Assembly: GCF_022814725.1 (NCBI RefSeq)
Contig: NZ_CP093442.1
Coordinates: forward strand, 2,914,001 to 2,978,000
DNA: 64,000 bases
Reading direction: 5' to 3'
Source of the DNA: Bdellovibrio reynosensis
Lineage (GTDB): Bacteria > Bdellovibrionota > Bdellovibrionia > Bdellovibrionales > Bdellovibrionaceae
Of this stretch, positions 33,794 to 42,202 are shown in pieces (the stretch's first letter is position 1; each line of letters opens with the position of its first letter). Below the pieces are notes generated by a model. That model was not told where the DNA came from. It searched no databases and worked only from the letters and a program-made list of their open reading frames with translations. The translations under genes were made by a program, and so were the position numbers.

Positions 33794-35455
33794 TTGAAAT
33801 TCTCAGAGTTAAATTTAGAGTCTAGTTTATCGTCAGCAATCCAGAAAATGAACTATGAAGATTGCACGCCGATTCAAGAGCAAGCGATGCCTTCGATTCT
33901 TGATGGCAAAGACGTTGCGGGTCTTGCGCAAACAGGTACAGGTAAAACAGCAGCATTTGTAATTCCACTTATGGAGCGCATCTTGCGCGCTCGTCCTGCA
34001 GCTGGTGATGTAAGCGAAGATCAAAAAGCAATTATCGAAAAACGCGCGTTCAAAGATTGGAAGCCACAAAATTTTATTTTGATCTTGGTGCCAACTCGCG
34101 AACTTGCAGAACAAGTTCAAGATAACATCACAAAGTTCAGCGTGGATTCAGGTTTGCGTGGTTTTGCTATTTACGGCGGAACTGGTTACGACAAACAAAA
34201 AGAAGCGCTTAAAAATGGAGTTGAGTTCATCGTTGCGACTCCAGGCCGTTTGATCGATCTTTACAAAGAACATCTTGTCGATTTGAAACAAGTTCGCGCC
34301 ATCGTTTTTGATGAAGCGGATCGTATGTTTGATATGGGCTTTAAAGACGACATGAAGTACATCTTGCAAAGGGTGCCTCGCGAGCGTCAGTTCCTGGTGT
34401 TCAGTGCGACTTTGAACTTTGATGTTCTAAATACGGCTTACCAATTTGGTTCAGAGCCTGTTGAAATCAACATCAGCCGTGATCAAGCCAAAGCTGAAAA
34501 CGTGAAAGATCAGATCTTCCACGTGGGTGGTGATGAAAAGCCTCAGCATTTGTTGTCGATTTTAAAAGTGCACAATCCAAAGCAATCAATAGTTTTCACA
34601 AACTTCAAAATGAGTGTTGAAAGAATTGCTAAATTCTTAAACGACAATGGTTTGCCTGCAGTGGCGATTTCTTCGCTGTTGACTCAAGCTCAGCGTAATA
34701 AAGTCATTGAGCAGTTTAAAGGTGAAAACAACATGAACATTCTTGTGGCTACCGACGTCGCGGCTCGCGGCTTGGACATCAAGGGTGTTGATATGGTTGT
34801 GAACTATGAACTTCCAATGGACAGCGAATCTTACGTTCATCGTATCGGCCGTACGGGTCGTGCGGGAACGACGGGTCAGGCGTTTTCGTTGGTGGGCGAT
34901 AAAGACATCGAGTCTTTGGCGCGAATTGAAGAATACTTGAAACACAAAATTGAAGTTGGTTATTTAGAAAACGATCAACTAGTGACTGATTTCAAACCTT
35001 TGCAATCCCACTTCGAAGGTCATTATCCAAAATCTTTGGACAGAGCTCGCGCGCCTCGTGAAGGTGGTCGTGGGCCTCGCCAAGGTGGTGGTGAACGTCG
35101 CAGTGGTGGTGGCCCTCGTGGTCCTCGTCGTGAGGGTGAAAGATCTGGTGAACAGCGTGGTGAACATCGTGGGGGCGGCGAACGTCGTCATCACGAAAGC
35201 AAGGGACCGCGCGATCAACAGCAGAAGTCTGCGCATGGCGGTCGTCCTCAGCGTCCTGAACACAAACGTCACGAAGGTGGCAAGCGTCCAGAGCATGCTC
35301 ACGCAAAACGTACTGAGCACGGTGGTAAACATCATCAGGGTGGTAAACGTCCTGATCACCGCAAACAGGGGCACGTTAAGAAGACGCCTGCAGTGGTGGC
35401 TTCTAAATCCCTGGGTCAGAAAATCACAGGGTTCTTTAAACGAATCTTCTCTTAA
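33794..35455 (+). CDS. DEAD-box ATP-dependent RNA helicase, RhlE-like
   Basis: The 553-residue helicase shows all core motifs: Q motif (MNYEDCTPIQEQAMP), AQTGTGKT (I), PTRELAEQ (Ia), TPGRLID (Ib), DEAD (II), SATL (III), VFTNFKMS (IV), ATDVAARGLDIKGV (V) and HRIGRTGRAG (VI). Residues about 415-530 form a Gly/Arg/His-rich low-complexity tail, followed by a short hydrophobic-basic end (GQKITGFFKRIFS). It unwinds RNA in ribosome assembly, cold adaptation or decay. The start is TTG at 33794 with CGGAG upstream; no suitable ATG exists and MKFSELNLESSL aligns with family N-termini. Confidence 0.93.
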   Translation: MKFSELNLESSLSSAIQKMNYEDCTPIQEQAMPSILDGKDVAGLAQTGTGKTAAFVIPLMERILRARPAAGDVSEDQKAIIEKRAFKDWKPQNFILILVPTRELAEQVQDNITKFSVDSGLRGFAIYGGTGYDKQKEALKNGVEFIVATPGRLIDLYKEHLVDLKQVRAIVFDEADRMFDMGFKDDMKYILQRVPRERQFLVFSATLNFDVLNTAYQFGSEPVEINISRDQAKAENVKDQIFHVGGDEKPQHLLSILKVHNPKQSIVFTNFKMSVERIAKFLNDNGLPAVAISSLLTQAQRNKVIEQFKGENNMNILVATDVAARGLDIKGVDMVVNYELPMDSESYVHRIGRTGRAGTTGQAFSLVGDKDIESLARIEEYLKHKIEVGYLENDQLVTDFKPLQSHFEGHYPKSLDRARAPREGGRGPRQGGGERRSGGGPRGPRREGERSGEQRGEHRGGGERRHHESKGPRDQQQKSAHGGRPQRPEHKRHEGGKRPEHAHAKRTEHGGKHHQGGKRPDHRKQGHVKKTPAVVASKSLGQKITGFFKRIFS

Positions 35456-35456
35456 T

Positions 35457-35487
35457 AAAAAGGGGCTTTATAAGGCCCCTTTTTTTA
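35457..35487. terminator. Bidirectional terminator
   Basis: AAAAAGGGGC (35457-35466) pairs with GCCCCTTTTT (35475-35484), then more T. It directly follows the helicase stop, and its T-tract overlaps the TAA of the convergent BON-domain gene. Confidence 0.9.
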
Positions 35488-36075
35488 TGGGGTCTGTTCT
35501 CGTTCTTCGTCTTTTTTTATTTTGATATTATTATGGATGTCTTTCACATCGCGGATCTGTTCGATCAGCTCTTCAGTCATGCGTTTCATTCTTTTTTCAG
35601 GCACTGTCCCGTTAAGGGTGACGTAGCCTTCCATCACAAGCACTTCGATGTCATGGGCGTCGACGTGGGGATCGTCAGTTAGTTTGTCGCAAATCTCTTC
35701 ACGGATTCGTTCATCGGTTCTTTTGAAATTCTTTGGTCCACGTCCCGCATAGTGGCGGCTGATATCTTCAGGCAGCAGATTTTCGTGCAAATAGTCTCGG
35801 CCTTCAGAAGAAGACTTTGGATGTTGTGATTTATCATAAAACGCGCTGTAGGGTGCGCCGTGGAATTGCCCATAAGGTGTTCTGCGTTCTGACTGATGAA
35901 AGTCAGGTTGGTTGCGATGATTGGATTCACTTTCCCAATCGGATTCTGGTGGGCCTCGGAAGGCGCGGTTTTCGTTGGCGATCTTACTGTATTGGTAGTT
36001 GTTGCGTTCATCGGGATTGAAGTGTTGATAATCATCTTTATTGTATCTTGGGCGATCTGAATTGTGATTGCTCAT
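35485..36075 (-). CDS. BON-domain protein
   Basis: The 196-residue protein has a long hydrophilic N-terminal half rich in Asn, Arg, His, Ser and Tyr (probably disordered) and a C-terminal BON domain (about 118-188): TDERIREEICDKL, HDIEVLVMEGYVTLNGTVP, KRMTEELIEQIRDVKDIHN. BON domains occur in stress and envelope proteins such as OsmY and may bind lipid; this one has no signal peptide. AAGGAG lies five bases before the ATG. It is divergent from sodC, so a stress role is plausible but not shown. Confidence 0.88.
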   Translation of the reverse strand: MSNHNSDRPRYNKDDYQHFNPDERNNYQYSKIANENRAFRGPPESDWESESNHRNQPDFHQSERRTPYGQFHGAPYSAFYDKSQHPKSSSEGRDYLHENLLPEDISRHYAGRGPKNFKRTDERIREEICDKLTDDPHVDAHDIEVLVMEGYVTLNGTVPEKRMKRMTEELIEQIRDVKDIHNNIKIKKDEEREQTP

Positions 36076-36224
36076 ACATCTCCTTAAGCTTTTTTGCCGC
36101 TACTAAAACGGTAACGGGGCTTCGCAAGGGGAACAACCCGCGGGGGAAAACTTATCAAAATACAAATACCTGCCTTACGGATTTATTAATCATACTGTGA
36201 GTAATGAAACTTTTTGGAGGATCT

Positions 36225-36752
36225 ATGAAAGCAGTCATTATGACGTTGGTCTCTCTTTCTTTTCCGCTCGCAGCTGTGGCGGCAGTAACACCGGATGATA
36301 AACCAGTTGCGATTATTATAAATGATCCCGAAGGCAAAGAGGTCGGCGCATTGAATATGACCCAGGAAAAAGATGGCGTGCGCGTGCAAGTGAATTTAAA
36401 AATGATGAAGCCTGGGACTTATGCTGTTCATTTTCATGAAAACGGGTCCTGCAAAGGGGCGGATTTTAAATCTGCTGGCGAGCATTTTAATCCGAATAAA
36501 CAAAAGCATGGTGCCCATGCGGGGGACTTAAAGAACATCGAAGTGAAGGCGGATGGCACTGGAGAGATAGCCGAGTTAAATACTAAAGTTTCTTTACGTG
36601 AAGGGCCTAACTCACTATTGAAGTCAGGCGGCACTGCGATTGTTGTGCATGAAAAGGCTGATGATTATAAAACTCAGCCTTCGGGTGGTTCGGGTAAAAG
36701 AATTGCTTGTGGTGAGATTAAACGGCCGGATGAGACGAAGGTGAGTCAGTAA
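36225..36752 (+). CDS. sodC: Copper/zinc superoxide dismutase
   Basis: The 175-residue periplasmic enzyme dismutes superoxide. It has a signal peptide (MKAVIMTLVSLSFPLAAVA) and the metal ligands in AVHFHENGSC, GEHFNPNKQKHGAHAGDL and AIVVHEKADDYKTQPSGGSGKR, with the disulfide pair in NGSC and RIACGEI. Start 36225 follows GGAGG by four bases; an ATG at 36204 is too early. The gene ends four bases before the convergent ankyrin gene. It should protect the predator's periplasm from oxidants met in prey. Confidence 0.95.
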   Translation: MKAVIMTLVSLSFPLAAVAAVTPDDKPVAIIINDPEGKEVGALNMTQEKDGVRVQVNLKMMKPGTYAVHFHENGSCKGADFKSAGEHFNPNKQKHGAHAGDLKNIEVKADGTGEIAELNTKVSLREGPNSLLKSGGTAIVVHEKADDYKTQPSGGSGKRIACGEIKRPDETKVSQ

Positions 36753-36756
36753 AGAC

Positions 36757-37413
36757 TCACTCAGTTGTTGAAAGAAGATTAACCGTTCTTTGATCTTTAT
36801 TTTGTCGTGCGATATCAAGGGCTGTTAGGCCCTTTTTATCTTTAATATTCCTTTTTGCGCCTTGGTCAATTAAATATCTTGTCACCTCGTGATTGCCGAA
36901 ACGAACACTGCGTGAAAGAGGCGTTTCTCCTTCTGCATTTGTTTTATTCAAGAGTTCTTTATTTTTTTCCAAGATCATTTTTGTCGTCTCAAGATTGTTA
37001 CCGGCAGAGCCAATGAGTAGAGTATCTTTTCGAGAATTAGGAATCACTTGATTGACATCTGCACCCGCGCCAATGAGTCGTTGTGCTACCTCATAATGAT
37101 CTCCGTTGATGGCTGCAGACAGTGCTGTTTGACCTTTTTTAGTTTTCAGTTCTATGTCGGCTCCATTTTTCAACAAGAGTTCGACGACATCTATTTGTCC
37201 ACCAGCCGCGGCACTGATAAGAGGGGTGTAGCCTTCTTCATCTTGAGAATTAATATTAAGTTTTCCTTGTTCTAAGCTTTCCTTTATTGACTCCATATTT
37301 CCAGTTCGCGCAGCCTCGATTGCTGAGTTAATTACTTCGGACTTGGAAAAAGAGTTTTGTGCAAATGCGCTTAGCGTGATAACAGCAATGAAAAGGGTGA
37401 ATACAGATTTCAT
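36757..37413 (-). CDS. Exported ankyrin-repeat protein, candidate immunity partner
   Basis: The 218-residue protein has a signal peptide (MKSVFTLFIAVITLSAFAQ, cut near AFA) and then about five ankyrin repeats filling the rest: EGYTPLISAAAGGQIDVVELL, KGQTALSAAINGDHYEVAQRL, DTLLIGSAGNNLETTKMIL, EGETPLSRSVRFGNHEVTRYL and KGLTALDIARQNK. It starts four bases inside the PBP4-type gene upstream (ATGA overlap), so the two are translationally coupled. By analogy with Bd3460 of Bdellovibrio bacteriovorus, which binds the prey-wall endopeptidases Bd3459 and Bd0816 and shields the predator, I infer a self-protection role for this periplasmic protein. Binding itself cannot be read from the sequence. Confidence 0.85.
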   Translation of the reverse strand: MKSVFTLFIAVITLSAFAQNSFSKSEVINSAIEAARTGNMESIKESLEQGKLNINSQDEEGYTPLISAAAGGQIDVVELLLKNGADIELKTKKGQTALSAAINGDHYEVAQRLIGAGADVNQVIPNSRKDTLLIGSAGNNLETTKMILEKNKELLNKTNAEGETPLSRSVRFGNHEVTRYLIDQGAKRNIKDKKGLTALDIARQNKDQRTVNLLSTTE

Positions 37414-38750
37414 TTTTCGTCTCCTGCCGATATGGCGAATTGCTCTATGAGATTTGAGTCTTTATCAAAAGGTAGTGGAATGAGTTTTCTATAGTTCAAA
37501 CGTTGCGGCCCACCATTGTTCCTTAATAACTCAAGTACCTTTTCTTTAATTGGACCGATTGCTAGGTCTGCATCCTCTTTGCTTTCTGCTTGGTATAGAA
37601 CGGCAAAATAGAATCTTCCTCTTGCTGTTGAAGCAACACCAGCTAATGTTTTTGCTATATTTACTGTTCCAGTTTTGGCGATAACCGCATTTTCAAATAA
37701 TCCAGTGAAGTCTTCGAGTGTAGATTGATTGTCTGTGCGAGCAACAGCCATTATGTCTGTTAATTTTAGATTCTGATTCTTCAAATACTTTTCGACCTTT
37801 ACCATAGTTTTAATAACCGCTGGACATGTGCCTGTATTATAAGTGTCTTTACCTGAACCATTCAGATAGCGTGCATTGTTACCCGAACCAAGGTGGAATT
37901 CGAGTTCCGCGGGACTGACAGCTAATGATGATTGAATAAATTTATTAAATTCACTAGTTCCACCAAGGTTCCAGAAGAGATGATCTGCGATATAGTTATT
38001 AGACTTGTTGTTCATGTTCTTCAAGATGCGGTGAAGGGGTGAGGATCTATATATAAACGTTCTAGTTTGTCCAGTTCTATAGAATTGAGATCTGGGTTTA
38101 AATTCTACTCTACGAGCGCTTATATTTGAAATGGGCGCTATCAGAATACCATCATCATTTGCTTCTGATTGAAGCTGTCTAAACTGTGTTTGGTCCAATT
38201 GTATACCAAAGCCATAGCTTAGATTTCTTTCAGTTGCTGCATTCTGATCATTCTGTGTTTTAAAAAAGGGGGTATTTCCACCTATTCGGTCAGGTTGTTC
38301 CAGACGCCAATCAAATAGCACGTTTTCATCAAAGCTTAATGTCTCTATTCTGTTGATATTAAAGCCAAGCTGACTCAATTCAGACATTATATAGTACGCT
38401 GCTCTTTGTCCTAAGGCAGGATCCTTTGAGCCCTCCATATGAATGTCTATTGAATCACCTCCTACTGGGGTCACATGAAACTTGGTAATGAATCTATGAT
38501 TAATTCCCAGTCGTTCCATCGCCCATAGCGAAGTCATAATCTTGGAAACGGATGCTAATGGTTGTCTACGATTTTTAACGTAATCTCCCTCGATGGGAGA
38601 ATTGGGTGTCTCGCTCTGATAACAAAAGGCTTCGGCCTTGCCTTGTTGTTCTTCGACGACGGGATCAGTTTCCTCAGTGCCATTTGAAGTACAACTTGTA
38701 AGTAGAGAGATGAATATTACAACGATCAGAAATCTTCCCTGAAGTTTCAT
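37410..38750 (-). CDS. PBP4-type D-Ala-D-Ala carboxypeptidase/endopeptidase lipoprotein
   Basis: The 446-residue protein is a peptidase S13 (DacB/PBP4) family member. It has a lipoprotein signal ending LLTSC (Cys20) and all three penicillin-binding motifs: S67-V-S-K70 (SxxK, ASVSKIMTSLWA), S250-N-N252 (SxN), and K359-T-G361 (AKTGTVN). The stretch between SxxK and SxN is about 180 residues, shorter than in E. coli PBP4, implying reduced inserted domains. It would cut D-Ala-D-Ala or cross-links in peptidoglycan, as the prey-rounding enzymes of Bdellovibrio do. AGGAG lies five bases before ATG 38750. It is coupled to the ankyrin gene 36757-37413 and is a paralogue of the gene at 39526-40899. The lipid anchor differs from that paralogue. 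Confidence 0.88.
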   Translation of the reverse strand: MKLQGRFLIVVIFISLLTSCTSNGTEETDPVVEEQQGKAEAFCYQSETPNSPIEGDYVKNRRQPLASVSKIMTSLWAMERLGINHRFITKFHVTPVGGDSIDIHMEGSKDPALGQRAAYYIMSELSQLGFNINRIETLSFDENVLFDWRLEQPDRIGGNTPFFKTQNDQNAATERNLSYGFGIQLDQTQFRQLQSEANDDGILIAPISNISARRVEFKPRSQFYRTGQTRTFIYRSSPLHRILKNMNNKSNNYIADHLFWNLGGTSEFNKFIQSSLAVSPAELEFHLGSGNNARYLNGSGKDTYNTGTCPAVIKTMVKVEKYLKNQNLKLTDIMAVARTDNQSTLEDFTGLFENAVIAKTGTVNIAKTLAGVASTARGRFYFAVLYQAESKEDADLAIGPIKEKVLELLRNNGGPQRLNYRKLIPLPFDKDSNLIEQFAISAGDEK

Positions 38751-38875
38751 TGTCACTCCTGTGCAACGACAGGGCCGGATTTAGATCGTGGCCCCTGAAA
38801 CTAAAATGTTAGGGAATGCATGAGATTACGACAAGGATGGTCGGTTTAGTATTTTAAAATGCAAGGCTGGAGCGG

Positions 38876-39514
38876 TTATTTTGTGGTTAGTAGTTTTGCA
38901 ACAGCGTGGTTTTGTGCCTTGTTTGCTATGTCTAGAGGCGTTCTGCCTTTTTCGTCTTTGAGCTGAAGATCAGCACCTGAGGACTTTAGAATCTTCACAG
39001 TTTCCTCGTTTCCGTGCTTAGCTGCTTCATGAAGAGGCGTTTTTCCGTACTTGTTAGTCTTGTTTATTAGAGTTGGATCCCTTTTTAAAATAAGTTCCAT
39101 TAACTCGTTCATATTCACAGAAGTTGAAAGAATAAGTGCCGTATCAGAATGCTCACTTTGATCAGAAAGTTCGGCACCTGCGTTCACTAATAACTTTGCT
39201 GTTTCATTCTGCGTGTTTGTTATTGCATAGTACAGAGCTGTTTTTTCTTCTTTGTCTTTCAGATTTAACTTCGCTTTTTTAGCGATTAGAAACTTAACCA
39301 CTTTGTTTTGCCCGTTAGCTGCAGCAATCATTAGTAGAGTTTCACCCTTACCGTTAGTTTGATTCACGTCTGAACCCTTTTCGATAGCTTGAGAAATTAT
39401 CGAAAATTTGCCTTCGTAGGCGGCTTGAAATACATCAACGGTTTTCTTCTGCGCTCCGAAGCCGGCAACAGGTACTATAAGAATGGCGCAAATTAAATGT
39501 AACAGTTTTTTCAT
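38876..39514 (-). CDS. Exported ankyrin-repeat protein, candidate immunity partner
   Basis: The 212-residue product has a signal peptide (MKKLLHLICAILIVPVAGFGAQ) and five ankyrin repeats: EGKFSIISQAIEKGSDVNQ, KGETLLMIAAANGQNKVVKFL, EKTALYYAITNTQNETAKLL, DTALILSTSVNMNELMELIL and YGKTPLHEAAKHGNEETVKIL, then GRTPLDIANKAQ. Start 39514 is preferred (AGGG eight bases upstream, signal peptide begins at once); ATG 39523 is a near alternative. It lies 11 bases after the PBP4-type gene 39526-40899, repeating the enzyme-ankyrin order of the neighbouring pair. A protective role is inferred as for the other ankyrin gene. Confidence 0.85.
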   Translation of the reverse strand: MKKLLHLICAILIVPVAGFGAQKKTVDVFQAAYEGKFSIISQAIEKGSDVNQTNGKGETLLMIAAANGQNKVVKFLIAKKAKLNLKDKEEKTALYYAITNTQNETAKLLVNAGAELSDQSEHSDTALILSTSVNMNELMELILKRDPTLINKTNKYGKTPLHEAAKHGNEETVKILKSSGADLQLKDEKGRTPLDIANKAQNHAVAKLLTTK

Positions 39515-39525
39515 GGGTTGCATCC

Positions 39526-40899
39526 CTAGTTCAACTTATTGTTCAGCTTAGTTTCTTCTACGAAATTAGCATAATCGTCAGTTGGTGTCATTGCGCCAAT
39601 TTGTTCATAGTTGAACGCCTTAAGTTTCAGTCTCCCAATAAATAAAGTCACTACGTCACGAATATAAGATCTAGCCAGACCCGCATTGGTTCGGTCTAGA
39701 GAGTCAGGGTTAGTATATACAGCGAAGTAAATAGCGCCTTCGCTTGTCGATAGCATTCCACCAAAAGTAATCGCTTCATTTGCAGTGCCAGTTTTTCCTG
39801 CGATGGTATTCTGAAAAACCGAACCACCATAATAGTGCTTAAGTGTGGAATTCAGCTCTTCTTTTCCTCCTACAGGCATGACGTCAGCGAGTTGAAATTG
39901 CTTGGAGCCTTTATACGCTTTAATCATATGATCTAGATCTTGGACAATTCTTACAAAAGCGTTGCAGCTAACCGTGTTGTCAAATCGATCCGGCTTTGTT
40001 GAGTTTATCGGATATCCTGAACCATTTTTTACTGAAACCTGACTTCTAATCCCAAGTCTATTTTCTATAAAGTTTGAATAAGCTTCTGTACCACCTAATT
40101 TTTCGAACAATATATTTGGTGGTATATTGAACGAATAGGCATTGAACTCTCTCATCATCATGTATAAGGGACGTGACTTAAATGAATAAGATTTTACTGT
40201 TGCCGTTTTTAAATACTCTTCATAAGAGACAGAGTTAACCGGACCTACAGACGAACCCTTAAATCTAGCAGGAGCGAATTTTTTTACATAATTTAAAAGG
40301 GCTGATTGAGTAGTAATTGGTCCATACCAATTATCTGGGTCTCCATCTCTAAATCCATCAGCTCTATCATCGCGATGCTGAATGACGTAAGTACCTGTCG
40401 CTTTATGAAACGGAATAACCAGTTTTTCATCGTAGGAAACTTGTTTTACTGTAGCGCAACCTTGAGCTTTAGCCTTTTCATCGAGCTGTGTGAAAGCTTT
40501 TTGAAGCATTTCCTTTCCGAAGAAGATGTCTTGATCGCCTGAGAAATGAACATGGCAGGTCTTATCTGGAGCAGTGGCACTTATAGAAACCTTGGTTTTG
40601 AACCTGTATTCCAAGCCTAGTTTTGCAACTGCCCAATGGGTCACCAAAATCTTAGAGAGTGAGGCAATACGGAACTTCTCACGTGTATCTTCTGCCGTAA
40701 CCTTGGTTGGTCGGGTGACTTGGTCATCTTTTTCTTCTGCGGCCTCTGCGGCAGTAATGTTTAATGGTTGCGTGACTGCTCCGCTCTTGTCTTCCAGATA
40801 GCACATGGCATTTACTGAATATCCAGCAAAGGAATAAGAGGAAATAATTGATACTCCTAAGATGCAAACCAATCCTCTAGCAAATAATTTTTGCGCCAT
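39526..40899 (-). CDS. PBP4-type D-Ala-D-Ala carboxypeptidase/endopeptidase
   Basis: The 457-residue S13-family protein has a Sec signal peptide (cut near SYSFAG) and the catalytic motifs S80-L-S-K83 (IASLSKILVTHWA), S256-F-N258 (AYSFNIPPN) and K369-T-G371 (IAGKTGTAN). The SxxK-SxN distance of about 176 residues again suggests trimmed extra domains relative to E. coli PBP4. It is soluble periplasmic rather than lipid-anchored, and could be exported onward into prey. AAGGAG lies seven bases before the ATG at 40899, and an inverted repeat with a GCCGATAA element lies about 65 bases upstream. With the following ankyrin gene it forms the first of two tandem modules. Confidence 0.88.
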   Translation of the reverse strand: MAQKLFARGLVCILGVSIISSYSFAGYSVNAMCYLEDKSGAVTQPLNITAAEAAEEKDDQVTRPTKVTAEDTREKFRIASLSKILVTHWAVAKLGLEYRFKTKVSISATAPDKTCHVHFSGDQDIFFGKEMLQKAFTQLDEKAKAQGCATVKQVSYDEKLVIPFHKATGTYVIQHRDDRADGFRDGDPDNWYGPITTQSALLNYVKKFAPARFKGSSVGPVNSVSYEEYLKTATVKSYSFKSRPLYMMMREFNAYSFNIPPNILFEKLGGTEAYSNFIENRLGIRSQVSVKNGSGYPINSTKPDRFDNTVSCNAFVRIVQDLDHMIKAYKGSKQFQLADVMPVGGKEELNSTLKHYYGGSVFQNTIAGKTGTANEAITFGGMLSTSEGAIYFAVYTNPDSLDRTNAGLARSYIRDVVTLFIGRLKLKAFNYEQIGAMTPTDDYANFVEETKLNNKLN

Positions 40900-40956
40900 C
40901 TACGTGCTCCTTACTTTTGAACTCTCAAACATTCTTCAAATTCTGTGCTTACCAAT

Positions 40957-40986
40957 TATGGCATTATCGGCCATATAATCTTTTTA
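40957..40986 (-). promoter_or_regulatory. Candidate promoter/operator of the 39526-40899 peptidase gene
   Basis: On the minus strand GCCGATAA reads 40971 to 40964, identical to the -10 consensus of flagellar sigma-28 promoters; TAAA lies 11 bases further upstream (40986-40983), closer than the usual 15. TATGGC (40957-40962) and GCCATA (40970-40975) also form a 6-bp inverted repeat over the element. Either a sigma-28-like promoter with unusual spacing or a repressor site is possible. Confidence 0.35.
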
Positions 40987-41038
40987 AAGTGTCATTAAAA
41001 TTAACACTGCCAAAAAAAGCCGTTCACTAAAAATATTT

Positions 41039-42202
41039 TCAATCAACTACGCCATCTTCCATTATCTGCGCGCCAATATCCCAAGACGTTCGTTCACTAT
41101 TTTTATCGGATTGGCCATGCATGAAGGCTGCGATTTTCTCATGCAAGTTGTAACTATCGTTTATTCCTTCGACCGGAAAATAGTTGAAGGTATAAATAAT
41201 TTTTCCGGCCTGCGTGTATATCAACTCTTTTTCCGTGGGCGCAAGACCTAAACTATTAAAGTATTGTACTGATTGTTGAAACCTGTTGTCGATGTCGCTA
41301 TTTCTGTAGTTAGGACAGGTTTTGCTTTTGCATTTAACCCGTGGTTTAAATGTGTCGCCATATTCGTAGGCTGTTCTTAATAGCAAGCTAGGTGCTACAT
41401 AAATGCCCGAATTGTCTATATTCCATAATGGGCTTCTGAATGACTTGTGTCTTGCTAGATAAGGCAGAATTGAAGGAGCATTGAAATAATTCTGAAACTG
41501 ACGGATCAATTCTGCCTGGTATACTTGCTCAATTTGAGTATGATCTAAAGAATTGCTGCACTCTGTTTCGTTAAGGCTTTTTAAGCTGCCGTCAAACTCT
41601 TTTTCGATCGTGTTTAGCTGTTGAAAAATTGCGAATGATTCAACTACAGCACAACCAAGTTTTTCTTTAAGATAAGATGAACCTATAGCATTGTTACTAA
41701 TGGATCCCGATTCAGCAAATGCACTTTCTAATTTTTCTTCGATAAAAGAAATATACAGTAGCTCAGTATCTGTTGGATTTATATTTAATTCACTTGCAGC
41801 ACGTGGATGATTCAGGGAAATCAAAATCTCATTTAATTTGATATTAAAAAAGATTTTATCGAAGTTTTTATTGAAACTTCCAATATTCAGCGGATCTATG
41901 TTCCTTTTGATGATTTCTTCAAGAATTTGTACTTTGTTAAATTTTATAGCAAGACCAGCAGGTGTAGATGATTCACCTTCAAAGTTTGAATCTGCGGCAC
42001 TCATTTCGCCAAGAACATTTAAGAATTCCTGGTGTGTAGCGAATTCTATCGAATTTAGTAGATTTTGTTGGTTCTTTGTAAGGACATTTTTATCTGACTT
42101 TTTAAATGTATAGAGTTTCGCTACCGATTCAGTTGGATCTTTTGAAAAAGTACATCCCACTGTAAATAAGCTAAAAAGGATGATTAAGATAAACTTTATC
42201 AT
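41039..42202 (-). CDS. Lipoprotein with an ankyrin-like hairpin
   Basis: The 387-residue protein has a lipoprotein signal (MIKFILIILFSLFTVGC, lipid Cys17). Near residue 80 one segment, STPAGLAIKFNKVQILEEII plus KRNIDPLN, reads like a single ankyrin repeat; the remainder is not recognised and contains a few cysteines, including KCKSKTCPNY. It is AT-rich with many AAA, AAT and ATA codons. Its start overlaps the stop of the 42199-43473 gene by four bases; the two proteins share layout and weak similarity and look like paralogues. The position beside two peptidase-ankyrin modules suggests a related envelope role, but no function can be assigned. Confidence 0.75.
   Translation of the reverse strand: MIKFILIILFSLFTVGCTFSKDPTESVAKLYTFKKSDKNVLTKNQQNLLNSIEFATHQEFLNVLGEMSAADSNFEGESSTPAGLAIKFNKVQILEEIIKRNIDPLNIGSFNKNFDKIFFNIKLNEILISLNHPRAASELNINPTDTELLYISFIEEKLESAFAESGSISNNAIGSSYLKEKLGCAVVESFAIFQQLNTIEKEFDGSLKSLNETECSNSLDHTQIEQVYQAELIRQFQNYFNAPSILPYLARHKSFRSPLWNIDNSGIYVAPSLLLRTAYEYGDTFKPRVKCKSKTCPNYRNSDIDNRFQQSVQYFNSLGLAPTEKELIYTQAGKIIYTFNYFPVEGINDSYNLHEKIAAFMHGQSDKNSERTSWDIGAQIMEDGVVD

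Noticed and set aside
35058-35525. Val-rich open frame and antisense His-rich frames over the helicase tail
   Set aside because: They are shadows of the Gly/Arg/His-rich tail codons and lack start signals.
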